From NCBI GenBank assembly GCA_003640385.1, contig RCAB01000176.1, positions 1-64,000 on the forward strand: a stretch of 64,000 nt of DNA, given 5' to 3'. This document shows positions 32,923-45,430 of this stretch, piece after piece. How positions within the stretch are numbered: the stretch's first letter is position 1; every line of letters starts with the position of its first letter. The stretch is from Setaria digitata. Its lineage: Eukaryota; Nematoda; Chromadorea; Rhabditida; Setariidae. The position numbers were made by a program, and so were the translations under genes. The notes beneath the pieces were generated by a model. That model saw only the letters and a list, made by a program, of their open reading frames with translations. It made no database searches and was not told the origin of the DNA.

Positions 32923-34862
32923 CACTTAAATTTCGACCATTTGTTTTCAAAATCTCTTCCGTTAATTGTGCATATATGCACGATAACATTTACATTTATC
33001 TTCATGACCTTTATGAATAGCACTGTATGTCTATCAATAACATTTCCTGTATTATGAATCTCTCTTCCTTCACATCCCGTTTCCTATAAATATTACTATT
33101 TAATTATTACTCAAATCTATGAACTAAGATTTCGAAATTTCTTTATCAGTCACGAAAGCAATGTAAATGTCACTCTTGTAATTTTTTGAATCGTTTCTAG
33201 TATTATTATGTGTAAAACAAATAATAGTTCAAAACCACAGAATGTTTGTAGGGCAGTATGTTCAGTAGAATACGTTTTTAAAAATGTGATGAATGATGAC
33301 AAACAAAATGACCAGTCCCTAAATTCAACCGCCTCATAAAAAATTTCATACACTACCTTGAAAAAAAAAAAAAGAATGCATTCTCGCGGTGCTCCACAAC
33401 CTCTGTGAACACATGAGCGCCCCTGAAATTAATTTGGATTTCTGCATGTAGTAAGAAAAGGGACTAGCAATCTAAAGCATCATTCAATAATGCTATGACT
33501 CAGCAAGGTTATCATTGAGTCAAAAACCTTTTTTCAGTTGGAAGCTGACCTAACTCAAAGTTCATAAAAAAGAAAACGGCACGGAATTGGCAGAATGTTT
33601 CCCCATAAAACAGATGAGGAAAACAGAAGTTCCACTTTTTACAAAAAAATTTACCACAAATATTGCTCATTCGACCTTGTCGAAGAGTAAAATAAAAATT
33701 ACACAGCGGAGAGTGGTTAATAAAAGAGGAGAAATGGATGACTTTGAAAGTCTAAAGCACTCTTTCAAACAAAAAAGAAAAAAAAAACAACCATTAAATA
33801 ACGTCTGAATAGCACTTCCGAACTCGGAAAAACTTGTGCACATTATATTAATACAACGGAATGTACATTGTTCCTCAATTTTAACAAAAGAAAGTAAAAT
33901 CATTCTTGTCAGGGTTATAAATTAAAAGCTATATTTAGTATAAATTTAAAATGTGGAAATAATCAAACATATAACAGTACTATTCAACTGAAAAAAGACG
34001 TCAAAATCAAACAGTTAAAACTTAACGAAAAGTAATTATAACAAATGATTTAAACATGAAAAAAAAAAGCCATAAAACCAATTTTCAAGCAGTTGAACTC
34101 TCAACAAAAATGGAAAGAATTATGATTAAGTAACCATAAATATACAAATCTATGATGCAAGCGATTACAACAAGCGTTAGAAATACTGATAAGACGATGA
34201 AGACTGATACGAAATTTTGATTTAAACTTTAAATGCTGCCTCCTTCGTCCAGTTACTTAAATTTCGATTGTGAGCACTTAAACACGTTTTCAACTTCCTT
34301 GGAAAATAGCTCACAAACGAAATGGTAGACGAGATATACAAACTCTACTATTCCTCAACAAGTAGTGGCTAACATCAACAAAAATAAAACTATTACAAGA
34401 ATCAAATCCTCACTTCACTACTTGAGAGATAAATTTCATAAAGAAACATGGAAATTAAGAAGCTCATTTCAATAATATCACTGATTCCATTAAAATTAAT
34501 AACGGTGCAAGTAATCTGAAACAAATACGGTTACATAGTGAAGATTTACGATTGTTCAGTAAAATATTTACTAGATTGCAGAAATTATTGTGGACATCAG
34601 TGTGTGAACCGCAAACCTCTTGAGAGGATGATGAAAGTATTTACATCTCAATGAATGAGTACGGTTAATGAATAAAACTAAGCGCGTAACACTGTTTGAA
34701 TTCATTCTCTACAGAAAATTCGAGAACAAATGGTCTAAGAAAATTATTCACAAAAATTCAATTACTCAAGCAGGAGCAGTAAGATTACTGCTCGCAAATA
34801 AGTAAGATAATGACGGTAAGCAGTGAATGAATATAATAAGTCCAATATAATAAGCGCGAACA
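32923..34862. other. Convergent intergenic region
   Basis: Lies between the 3' ends of the small secreted-protein gene (+) and dystroglycan (-). It presumably contains both 3' UTRs. No further gene is recognised; open frames here are short and unlike known proteins. Confidence 0.6.
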
Positions 34863-37800
34863 CTACGGAGGAACATAAGGTGGAGGTTGTCGTTGATTGG
34901 TGAATGCATTTCGAGGTCTCGGACTTGATGCAGTAGAAAGCGGAGGAGGTGGCTTGTAAAGAGGATTCTCGTGTTGAGAAATGATCAAAGGTGGACGTTC
35001 TTCCTTAACTAACATCGGTGTCGATACTGTTGCTGTTTCATCTTCTTGTGGAATTTCTTCCGGAAACACGACTGGTAAACCTTTCGAAATATATTCCGAC
35101 TGAACTGAAATAAAGAAAGCCAATTCTTTCCAAAACATTACTGACCAAACAAAATTACTTACTCTAGTATCAAAGTTCCCCAGAAAAACATTACAGAATT
35201 AAAATTAAGCACAATTAAGAAACGAGAATCCATCACAAACCACCTCCCCGCTTCCTACTGCATCAAATCCAAAACAACTAACTCTTGAGATCTTCATTAG
35301 TAACACCAACAATGCAAACCTGCTTTTGCCTTCTTTCGTTTTACCAAACAACAAATTAATGCCAATGTAGCCAAGAAAAATTTAAGGAATGCAATGAGGG
35401 CAATGGGTAACCACAAGTGAATAGATGAACCATCATGATCTGGAGGAATAGTGGATGTGGATAACGAAATATTCGTTGGAAGACGAGATGTTGGTGACTC
35501 TTCGGCACAAGATCCTGAATCAACAAGGATATATAAAAACGTGAATTGTGAGACAGAAATCACTTCTGGCTGCAAAACAAAACGCAAGAATAAACTTACA
35601 AAGATAGCCACTAAAATACCATATTTTCCATCCCACTATCTACATTTACAATGCGACGATGAATAATTCCACAGTACATGGTTAGCGAGCGAAAATATTA
35701 ATTTACCTCGGAGCTCCAGTTTCACATTCCGTACATGAAATCGACTCTCCATTGCTCTAACAAATTCAGCACGAATACGATCTCGCCTTCTAGTTAGCAT
35801 AACATGCTTAATTGCATCAATTGCTTTTTTCTGACAATATTTATACGACAATGAAGCATTTGAAAAGATGACACGAGCTTGCCGCCTAACACTATCAATA
35901 GCTTCAATTTTCCTGCAAAGCTTTAAAAACACATAGTTGTATGAAATAATGGTCTTTTAAAGTTCATAACTAAGTCCATAACTAAGTATAACCTATAACT
36001 AAGTTCATAACTAACTTGATGATCAAGTTTTTTGGAAACCGATCTCCCAATGAATTAGCTAATTTTTCTGCAAATGCGCATAAAACATCCGGATCTTTAG
36101 CCAGCCGTTCGGAACTGTGATCAACATCAAGAATGAAAAAATGATTGGTCGGTGGTTCAGGAATAACAGTCACGCGAAATGGTGCAGAAGTCATCTGCAA
36201 AAACCAAGCAATAAAATGCGCTGCAGAAAAAAAAAAACTAATATCAACACTTTTGTCACCAGGATCTCAAACGGTCAATATATATTAATTTTATTTGCAG
36301 AGTAAAATATTTCAAATACAGTTATCTCAGGTTTTTCTTATTTCGGATTAATTTAATTCCGTATTTTCACTACATCATCTCTAGTTAGCGGCCACAGGAC
36401 CTATCCATTAGAATAGTACAATTTACAATATTAAACTCGCCTGATTCGCAGAATCTCGAGCTTCTAATCGAAATTCAAAATCTCCTGTATTCAATGAAAT
36501 ACCATGTAAAATCTGTTTATTTTTCCTGTCTAAAGTGAGCCAGTTGTTATCGGCAACAATAGGATAAACGGACAAACTTAGTGAACGCGTATCTCCATCT
36601 TCTGTATCAATGAATGTTTCCCTTGGAATGGTATAATCGCACATCATGCCTCTAAATTAAATTGCATTAACTTGCAAGGTTAAAATAAAAATTAGGAAAA
36701 CGTTCTAACTGGTGACAAAGCCAGCTGAGCTAACTACTTAAGCGAACTTATCAAATGAATTAGGACAAGGTATGGAAGCGCACCTTCGGCAAGTAAAAGC
36801 TTGAAGTGAATGCAGTCGTACGGGAGGCCTGTCATTTTTTTTTGTAGATCTCATGGAACGTGTAGTAGTTCCAGAAGTTGTTCCCTCAAAGCGAATATAT
36901 GGTTCATTTGTAGCAAAACCTGATAACTGAGAGATGATATTCGTCCCCGCAATATGACTACGTTGCTTCCGTGGCAGTAAAGTTCCTTTTCTTAACTGAA
37001 AAGTATAAGCCTAATTGACATGACGAGTTCATAAATATTATGCTCAGAATCACTTTAACTTACAGACCACTCTTTTAAGTTTCGATTCATCCGAACAATT
37101 TCACCTCTGATTTAGGAAGAATTAAGATAAAATCTAGTTACTTGAAAGACACAGTGTAAAATCTTGGACAAAACTCCTGGTTATAGTACAATTTTAATAC
37201 TCAACACATCATCGTCAAAAAATATCCCGTTTTAAAATTTTAAATAACTTAGGTAAGCACAAGCACAAACCTCCCATCCAAGCAACTTTTGCCTTGAGAC
37301 CGTCAATGCATCACTTTCATCGAACATAAGCATCTTTTCCAACACATCTATAGCATCCTCATCAATTTCTTCGCAAGAAACTTTCCATATAATTGTTGCT
37401 GCATCATTATTTGGCTTATGCTGCATACCGGATTCTACTACTTCTGCACGTCTGATTTCTTCCTTATATTTATTTGAATAAACACGGAGGGAAGAGCTGA
37501 AAAATTATATAAGATTTCATTGCTGACATTTTAAAGTTACACATGTTCCAAAAGTAAAGCGAAAATACCAAAAAGCTTCAGGTGAATAACAGTGTGAAAA
37601 ATCACAAGGTGATTCAAATGAACAAGCTCATTCAGCACTTAACTCCACGAATACATTGGTATAATGGATTTAAAACCATTCAATATAGACTATCCTTCTG
37701 TATACGTCTTTTAAATTTTCGAATTTCTACAATTTTTAAAAAGTAAAGGATCATTTCTCTCATATAAACCTAATTTCATCTATATATTGTATATGAGTAT

Positions 37801-38318
37801 ACTACGCATATTTTCACATACCTATTAATTTTGAAAAATCTTGAGACGTTATTAACAAGATGTAACTGATCAGCAATAGTTAGACTGCTAAGCGAAGTAT
37901 CAAATGCAATTTCCATCCATAGTGTATTTCTTTCGGCGCCGCACGGATTTACAATTTCTTCACTGACAGAAATTTCCATTACATCATTCACTTGGTCGCT
38001 GGTTATGCGTAAAAATGTTTTCCCAACATCAGCAGGTTGTGGCACACCTTCCAAAATCCTTTAAAACAACAAAAAAAAACATCCTTTTATCCATAATCGC
38101 TTTATGAAACAAAAGGCTTACCGTTCATTCCTTTTCCAAATCAACCACGTTGGTAATTCTTCGCCCGATGCATCGTGAATATCCAGCACATTCGCATCAG
38201 TTTGAAATGCGTAGTGAAATGGTTGACCAATTACTAATTCCACTAGTTCTGGTACCAGTGCTACGGTGCTGTTTATATATAGAAGTAATGCTAATAATAA
38301 TAGTTGAAAACATTCCAT
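34863..38318 (-). CDS. dgn-1: Dystroglycan
   Basis: Transmembrane receptor linking basement membrane to the cytoskeleton. Nine minus-strand exons, high to low: 38318-38122, 38058-37822, 37496-37271, 36995-36784, 36651-36441, 36194-36016, 35912-35707, 35514-35320, 35104-34863, giving 634 aa. A signal peptide (MECFQLLLLALLLY) is followed by a cadherin-like CADG domain (PTWLIWKRNERILEGVP). Next comes the second N-terminal region ending LLGWE, then a short basic linker (RKGTLLPRKQR), where vertebrates carry a mucin domain. A second CADG domain and the membrane-proximal region follow. The membrane span is about 523-547, then a stop-transfer KRKK, and a Pro-rich tail ending PPPYVPP, the dystrophin WW/EF-hand binding site, identical to the vertebrate terminus. 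The intron after exon 5 uses a GC donor. The Gly-Ser alpha/beta cleavage site of vertebrates is not evident (see findings). Confidence 0.95.
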
Positions 38319-39626
38319 CTGAAAAATTTTAGTATTATTAAAAACTTGACTTGTTGAGTTTTTGCATCACTCAAGAATAGTTACTGTATATTTCGAAAAT
38401 CCAGTCAAACGGCAATAGTTATTCCTACAGTGGAACTGTTATCTAGAATTACTAGAATTATCCAGAATTAAAAAGGATAAAATTGTTGTAACAAAACAAT
38501 TACTTCCCTAAGAGTCTACACATTATTCCATAAGCTTCAAATGACTTCTCGATATATTTTATACCGGAAACATTTGCATCAAAAATCTCATTAATCAATT
38601 TATCAATTAAATGAATGAATTGAATCGTCTATTACTCAGTATAAAAGAACGGCAATTACAGGAACTATACAAATAGGAAGAATTCAAATTTAAACTTAAG
38701 CCGAGCTAGACAATATGCCATATTGTTATTTCTCGCTGAAACCAAACAGACTACAACAAATGCGATGTCATTTCAAAGAAGACTGGAAATAGGATGCTAA
38801 TTGAAGATATTAATGATCGATAAGATTTGAAAAATATTTGAATCAGAAGTTTAAACTACTAAAATAGTGTGTGGGTTTAGGAGATACCATGATTTCAAAT
38901 TATTTGAAGAGAGAGCGCTAAGATTTGTGAAGCATAATGGAGAAGACAATGAAAAGTAGGAGGAAATATCATAATATTTCGAAATGCCACAGTCGGTTTG
39001 AGCTCAAGTCGCGAAAACTGTTTATTTGTTTGATGCCTCGTGTTGGTAGGTAGTACGTGGGCGGTGTTGTGGTTGTGGTGCATTTTAGGGTAATGTTTTG
39101 TTGGATGAATTGTTTGGTTCTCTGCTTTTTCACTAGAATTAGCTTTCAGGATTATAACTTTTATGGATAACAGAATTGGAGATGTGAATATTAGTGTCGG
39201 ATGTTTGCTGTTCATCCGCTATGAAGTAAAGAAAAGAAGGCGTTTTGGAAGAATGAGTTTTGAGATGGGTTTTTTCGAAGCTGGTTACTGGTTACTTAAG
39301 TTGCTCTTTTCTGTTACGTGTTATTAGTTCCGTAGTAAACATTGCCAGAAATATCAGTTCAGAAGAAATAATTTGACTTATGCTTTTCGGGAACGTTTGG
39401 AAGGATCATTTGCTTTTTCGGGTGGGTTCGGAAATGGAAACGGAAAAGGTTACGCTGATTATTACATCTTATTACCGAGAAAAATTCCGAATTTTACTTT
39501 GTAAAGCTACCATGCGTTAGCAAACCATCTGATGATGCGACGTTTTGGTGCAGTAAATCGATATCACTTCTCATTTGTTTAGTCTCTTTTTCGTTAATTT
39601 ATTTGCAGATGAGGGATTAGGGAGGG
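38319..39626. other. Divergent promoter region, dgn-1 / mfn-1
   Basis: 1.3 kb between the start codons of dystroglycan (-) and mitoferrin (+). A polypyrimidine/AG site ending at 39608 may be the trans-splice acceptor of mfn-1. An ATG immediately after it (39609) opens a three-codon upstream frame (stop TAG) before the true start at 39627. Confidence 0.55.
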
Positions 39627-41481
39627 ATGTCAGATAGCTTATGCAATTCATTCTCGACATGCAGGTGGCCGGTGCATCTTTTGGCTGGATCAGTTGCCGG
39701 TCTTGCCGAACATTGTCTTATGTTTCCTTTCGATTCAGTGAAAACGCGGCTGCAGAGTCTGTGTCCATGTCCAGAAACAAATTGTCCAACTGCAATGCAT
39801 AGTTTATTGTCAATGGTAAAACGGGAAGGCCTGCTGCGATCGCTGAAAGGGGTCAATGCTGTTGTTGCTGGTACCGTTCCAGCTCATGCTCTTTATTATG
39901 CGGTTTATGAAAAGTTGGTATTGCTGATTTCTTTTCTTCTGACGTTAGGTTGATCTATTCACTGGTAATCGATCTCTACCCTCCAAAGCATTTCTTTATT
40001 CACGATTTTCTCAGGAGAGAGCGGTGAATAATTTTCTGTGATTTACTGTTCCGTTGTTCATTATTTACTAGCAACTTTTATGGAAAGGTTTTTTTCACGG
40101 CGAGATTTCCTTCTTGTATTGTTCTTTTGATCCAAAATACCGGGAAGTTTTTTGATTTTCCTGTTAAAATTGTAAAAATACAATTACAAATTATCTGTAA
40201 TAATGTGTAGAATCTTGCAGTTCCAAAGCTTATTTGCTAAATAATCCACGGGTATCATCCAGTTCAATGTCATATGCAATATCCGGAGCGCTTGCTACTG
40301 TTGTCCATGATGCTGTTATGAACCCGGCAGAGGTATTTAGTTATTAACAAGTCGTTTTTCTTGAAATAGGAAGAATTGTTTTCCATTGGTTGGATTACTC
40401 AATTTTATTTATAATGTTTTCTGTTGACATTTTCATCTCCGTTAGGGATAGTAAGTGGACAACTGTTTTAGAAGTTGTGGCATCATCGACTGTAGTTTAT
40501 TTTTTCCTCGTTTATACTTGTGTTTCAGGTAGTGAAACAACGTATGCAGATGATTTTTAGTCCTTATGGTAATAGCCTAGAATGTATACGTTGTGTTTAT
40601 ATTCGAGAGGGGCTCAGGGCTTTTTATCGTTCGTATATTACGCAGCTAACACTGAATGTACCTTATCAGTGTACACATTTCATGATATATGAATATATGC
40701 AGAGCTTACTAAATCCACGTCATGATTATAATCCTTCTTCACATTTTGTTTCCGGAGGCATGTTTTTTTTTTTATGTTGGGTGGGTTGTCTTTTTCGTTA
40801 TTTGTAGCTTCTGTTTAATCCATCTGTACTAATCAGTGTGTCAGCAGACATTTCCTTCTCAGTGATAATTCACTCGTGATTCTTTTTCCTTGTGACTTCT
40901 ACACACCACTGTGATTTCATGTTGCTTCCTAATCATATTGACTGTTGTTCTGAAAGGTAATGGTCTTCTGGCAGGTATCAGGTACATTTTCAATCTGTTA
41001 ATAGCTGACGATGTCTCTTTCTTTCAGTAGAATTCCGAATTTTGAAATATTTTTGCAGGGATCGCTGGCGGAGTGGCTGCAGCTATCACAACTCCTTTTG
41101 ATTGTGTGAAAACTGTTTTGAATACACAACAAACTCCTCGATTTAATACTACTTATCGGATTTTTAGTGAGAGTGGTGGTGCAACTTATTACAGGTATTT
41201 CTCTGTTGTGTATCATGTCAAAAGTTTTTTTTTTTTTTTTTTTTTTCTTTTCGCAGTATTTCTTCGACATGCTTCTTGAGCGATTGGGACTTTTATTCAT
41301 CTCTGTGCTTTTGTTTGTGTTCAGGGGGCTAGCTGACGGAGTTCGGACAATCTATTATCTTCGAGGTACGAGTGGATTTTTTCGCGGACTTCAGGCTCGA
41401 ATAATATTCCAAGTCCCTTCCACAGCCCTCAGTTGGTCGGCATACGAACTGTGCAAGTATATGCTTTCTATGCGGGGCTGA
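39627..41481 (+). CDS. mfn-1: Mitoferrin-type mitochondrial carrier
   Basis: Inner-membrane carrier of the SLC25 family, closest to mitoferrins (SLC25A28/37), which import iron for heme and Fe-S cluster synthesis. Five exons: 39627-39913, 40221-40332, 40529-40757, 41059-41194, 41325-41481, giving 306 aa, the usual length. Three carrier repeats are seen by their PxD/ExxK signatures: [10 protein letters not shown] (34-43), PAEVVKQRMQ (131-140) and [12 protein letters not shown] (222-233). Each is followed by the second half-repeat with an RG/RA element. The pairing of PAEVVKQRMQ with a VLNTQ third repeat and the ending SWSAYEL favour mitoferrin over other carriers. Intron 3 appears to start with GC rather than GT (GGAG/gcatgt); other donors break the frame. 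The next gene starts about 600 nt downstream on the same strand. Confidence 0.92.
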
Positions 41482-41778
41482 TTCCAGGATGTAATCCCTT
41501 CACTGGTATGCGTGGTGGCTACCTCTTTCATTGAAGCTCTTAGTTTGATTAGTTTGTTTCATTTATTGTCCTTGCAAGGTCTCTTATGTTCTGTTGAATT
41601 GAGTGAATATCATAAACGGTTAATACAATCACGGTTTAGAATTCTGTGAACTTTATTATAATTTAAATTCAATTTTAGAATGTTCCAACTTTGTCTGCCG
41701 GTATTTTTATGTAAATAATGATAACATTTATCTATTTTTTTTTTTTGCTTTTTTCATGATATATTCGTACACATTGAT

Positions 41779-41784
41779 AATAAA
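41779..41784 (+). terminator. Candidate polyadenylation signal of mfn-1
   Basis: AATAAA lies about 300 nt after the mfn-1 stop codon and about 275 nt before the probable trans-splice acceptor of the next gene. Confidence 0.5.
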
Positions 41785-42059
41785 ATGTTAAATTCATGTC
41801 TATAGTCTTGATCAAAAGCCGTTTTGCGCATGGTTACCTCTCAACTTCTTGTCTTCTGAAATGTGTAGGGGATTTTCACTTTACTCGGTTATCTGATGAT
41901 TAGAAGAAAAAAAAAAAACATGTGATGCTTGTACTGTATAGCGGGTTACTGATGGACAGGATGGATATAATGATTTCCAGCAACTTTTATTGCTTTTCCT
42001 AGCGGCTCTTTTTTGGTAATACAGCAGTTAATTGCATGTTTCTTCGGGTGCGTCCCTTA

Positions 42060-42060
42060 G
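42060..42060 (+). other. Putative spliced-leader acceptor of the TraB gene
   Basis: The pyrimidine-rich cgtcccttag ends here, 26 nt before the ATG at 42086. An in-frame ATG at 42032 lies upstream of this site and would be removed by trans-splicing, which decides the start. Confidence 0.5.
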
Positions 42061-42085
42061 ATTTTCCGCAATTGCCAGAGTGGAA

Positions 42086-45000
42086 ATGTCTGCAAACGGT
42101 ACAGAGGCTGGTGACATTGCACCAAGACGAAATGATGAAGAACAACGACTGGTACCAGAACGGAATTTTAACCAGATCTTGTTGTCTGAAAGCGACACAA
42201 TTCATACTCCATCGGAGATGATGAGTGGTGATTCGGAGTTGGCGGAAACCGATATATTTCATACAGAAGTACTTTCTGCACGGCCTAAACATGGCGACCC
42301 GTCAGGTATTGTCATAAGCATCATTTGAAGTGCCATAATTTGAAACGTATTGGAGAAGCAGTGATTAAATTAGTGTAAGGAATAGATTACCTTGTAGAAA
42401 CCTTAGAGGTACTCTTGTAGCTGGAACTACTTCATTACACTCTGAGTATAAGCTTGGTTACCTTTCATGTTAAGCCGTATCTTTAATTTCTCATCTAGCC
42501 CTACTTATCATTGCATATTTGTTTCAGTTAGCTTGAAAACAGTAAATACTATTATCAAAATATGTTAACCGATATTTCTTGTTCTTTGAAATTGCTGTAT
42601 AGTAACTTGTTAAAATAAACTGGGGAGGGGAAGGAGGGAGATTACCGTTGGCTCACACAGCTAATGGATAGGAAAAATAGTTTAGTCCTTGGTTTACATC
42701 TAGAAGATTTCGATGGCTGTGTATGCTAGATTCATCTGTTTAAGGTAGCAGTCTTGGTAATACTTATGGAGTCATTGTATCGTTGTCCACTTTAATTTAT
42801 TATTTTAAGTCACGCTTAATTTATCAGAGCAATCAGTGGTATCTGTCGCAGATTCTTCATCAGATTTTGGTGATCATGTGTCAGCAAGCAGGGACAGCTC
42901 TGAAGACTTTAGGGATGATGTACATTTGTGTGCAAAATTGAAACGAATAGGAAGTAGTGATGCGGAAGATGGGCATGTCCGTATGGAGCAGGTGAGAAAT
43001 ATTTCAGTAGTGTATATTTAGTCCTAGCTGCCTGCTTACATGAGGTGTTGGGTCGGTTCACTCTTTTAATAATGATTTTAAGCAAATGCTGTTCAAAAAA
43101 AATTGTCTCATTCTTAGAGGCGATGTTTTGGGGGTTTCATGTTCGATCGAAATCGCCAACCTAATCCAGATCTTCCGAAGGAAACAGGTATGTGAGTGCT
43201 AGGTAATTCGCCTGTATATTAATTATGTTACGGATAGTTCCGATAATCTTTTGGCAAAGAATGATATAATTTGTAGCCAAATCTCTTAATTCAGTGTGAG
43301 CTCCAGGATAGAGATGGGTGTTTTATTCGTCTGAAAATAATTGCAGAATGCGAAAGGCTTTTTTTTTTTTATTTATTTGTGTGCTAATAGTGATGGACCC
43401 GGCGTTTCTTCGTATCCATGCACAGGCAGGATAACTAATTTGAAATCAAGTGGTTAGAAATAAAGATCCATGTAATTCTTGCGCATGCTTTCCAGTGACA
43501 GTTCTCAACTATCCTTTTCTGCCCACAGCTATCCCAATTGGAGATGATGAAAATGAATTTCGCAAGTCACTGGCTGATGCAAAGGTAAGAGCCTGGAAAT
43601 TTCCAACATTGAATATTTGCCATCTCTGAACTAGTTTTGAGGTATCCCTTCAGTATACTTGCTGGTATAATATGCCAGACAGTACTTAATGTTTATTTTA
43701 ATGATCTTATATTCCTTAGCTCGTTATACTTTAGGTATACTTGATCGGTACGGCCCATTTTTCGCCCGAAAGCCAGCGAGACGTTCTGCAAACGATTGCT
43801 AGTACTCAACCAGATATGGTTATGGTCGAACTTTGTCCATCACGGATATCAATACTCTCAATGGATGAGGAAACTTTGCTTGAGGAGGCGAAAAATTTGA
43901 ATTTTGACAAAATTATCAATACCATCAAGCAGGTATATTGCTCTGTATAATTAAGCAAGTGCTGTAGAGTGGTTTTTCTGGATTTAACAGCTTAATAACT
44001 TAATGAGATGTTAACTGACGGTGGTGCTTATTCAGAGTGGTGCAGTCCAAGGAATACTTCATGTATTATTGTTGTCTATGTCTGCACATATGACAAAGAC
44101 ACTTGGCATGGCGCCGGGAGGAGAATTTCGCGCTGCTCACAAGTACTGTTTTCTTCAAATTTATCCTAAATAAAATTTGGACTTTTTTTTTAAATCTAAT
44201 CTCGAATAACTTTCTTGTGTAAAGTGGTCCATTTGCCCCAGAATTTTAGGGGTGCTATGAACGTAAAGATGTGCAAACTAATCTTGGGTGATCGTCCGAT
44301 ACATGTAACTGTGCAGAGAGCACTTGGATCTTTAAGCTTCTTCCAAAAACTTCGGCTTTTTTACCACATTGTTCTCTCACATAAAACCACTATAACGTAA
44401 GTTCTCAAATCTTTTTGTTCATCATGTTTTCCCGCGTTGTTTCTATTTTTCGTCCCTATTCATCTATATTCATTTGGTCTAGACAAGAAGAGGTGGAGAG
44501 ATGTAAGAAGTCAGATATGCTTGAAGAATTACTTAAGCAAATGGCTGGTGAATTTCCATTACTTTCGAAAATCTTTGTGGAAGAACGTGATCTGTATATG
44601 ACCAATGCATTGCACACTTTGCTCAAAAAGTCTACATTTGATAAAAGAGTAGCATGGAGTAAAACAGACGGTAAGTTTCTTTGGGAGTTGGTGAATAATT
44701 TTTCTTAAACGTTGAAACTAGCACGTTGCACACAAGATGCTTCACGGACGTTTTTGTCACATCTTTAAAGAGCCATCTGAACCATGAAATTGATGTATAA
44801 GATCAATGAAAATTTTTCTTTCCATGCGAAATGTTTGACTATCAATCAAAAATATTCAGTAATGTAGGACATATAATGCTTTGATTTGGTTCACGTTAAT
44901 TAGTTCATATGTTTTTTAGCTCCGTGGCAGCCAATATCTGTTGTAGCCGTTGTCGGTATGGGACATGTTCCTGGTATTGTTTCTAATTGGAATAAGCGAA

Positions 45001-45430
45001 TTGATGTGGGCGATTTGTTAATGTTAGTTTTTGTCATTGTGCCCGTGACATTTGTAAACGTTTCGCCATTTTTGTCTAATTTTGTGGACTTTTAACACTA
45101 GTTAGCACGCACTGAAAAAAAAAAAAGAGACTTTGAAGCGTGGGGCTGGATATGTTGCACAGTTTTTGAGTTTCAAAAGAAAGAATTTTAGATTGCCAAG
45201 CACCTCAAGCACATATATGAGAGAGAAACCACGATCGATTTATAAAAAATTATATTCAGATGAAAAGGACTTAGCCATATATGCGGTTTTCTTTCAGCAT
45301 ACCACAGCCAACTCATACTGGAAAATTCATCCGACTGACTCTGAAGGCAATGATCATCGGAGTGATGGGATACGTGTTTTATCAAGTTGGTTCAAAAGTG
45401 GTCAGTAGAGTGCAAATGTTAATGAAATGA
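42086..45430 (+). CDS. TraB domain-containing protein (TRABD homolog)
   Basis: Ten exons join in phase: 42086-42305, 42828-42991, 43118-43187, 43529-43584, 43735-43932, 44036-44142, 44250-44396, 44483-44670, 44920-45022, 45298-45430, giving 461 aa. Residues 1-150 are an acidic, Ser-rich, probably disordered region. The TraB/GumN-like fold starts near residue 171 (VYLIGTAHFSPES) and continues with MVMVELCPSR, the stretch LGMAPGGEFRAA, the VEERDLYMT element and the terminal VVGMGHVPGI. These blocks match human TRABD closely. The last exon encodes a single hydrophobic segment (MIIGVMGYVFYQVG) near the C-terminus, suggesting a tail-anchored membrane protein. The fold is related to Tiki metalloproteases and bacterial GumN. 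The conserved GxxH and GxxH-type motifs suggest an enzyme, but no substrate is known to me. It may be co-transcribed with mfn-1. Confidence 0.92.

Noticed and set aside
38895..39215. 106-codon minus-strand frame between dgn-1 and mfn-1
   Set aside because: No family resemblance, no supporting splice or trans-splice context, and it lies in the shared promoter region.
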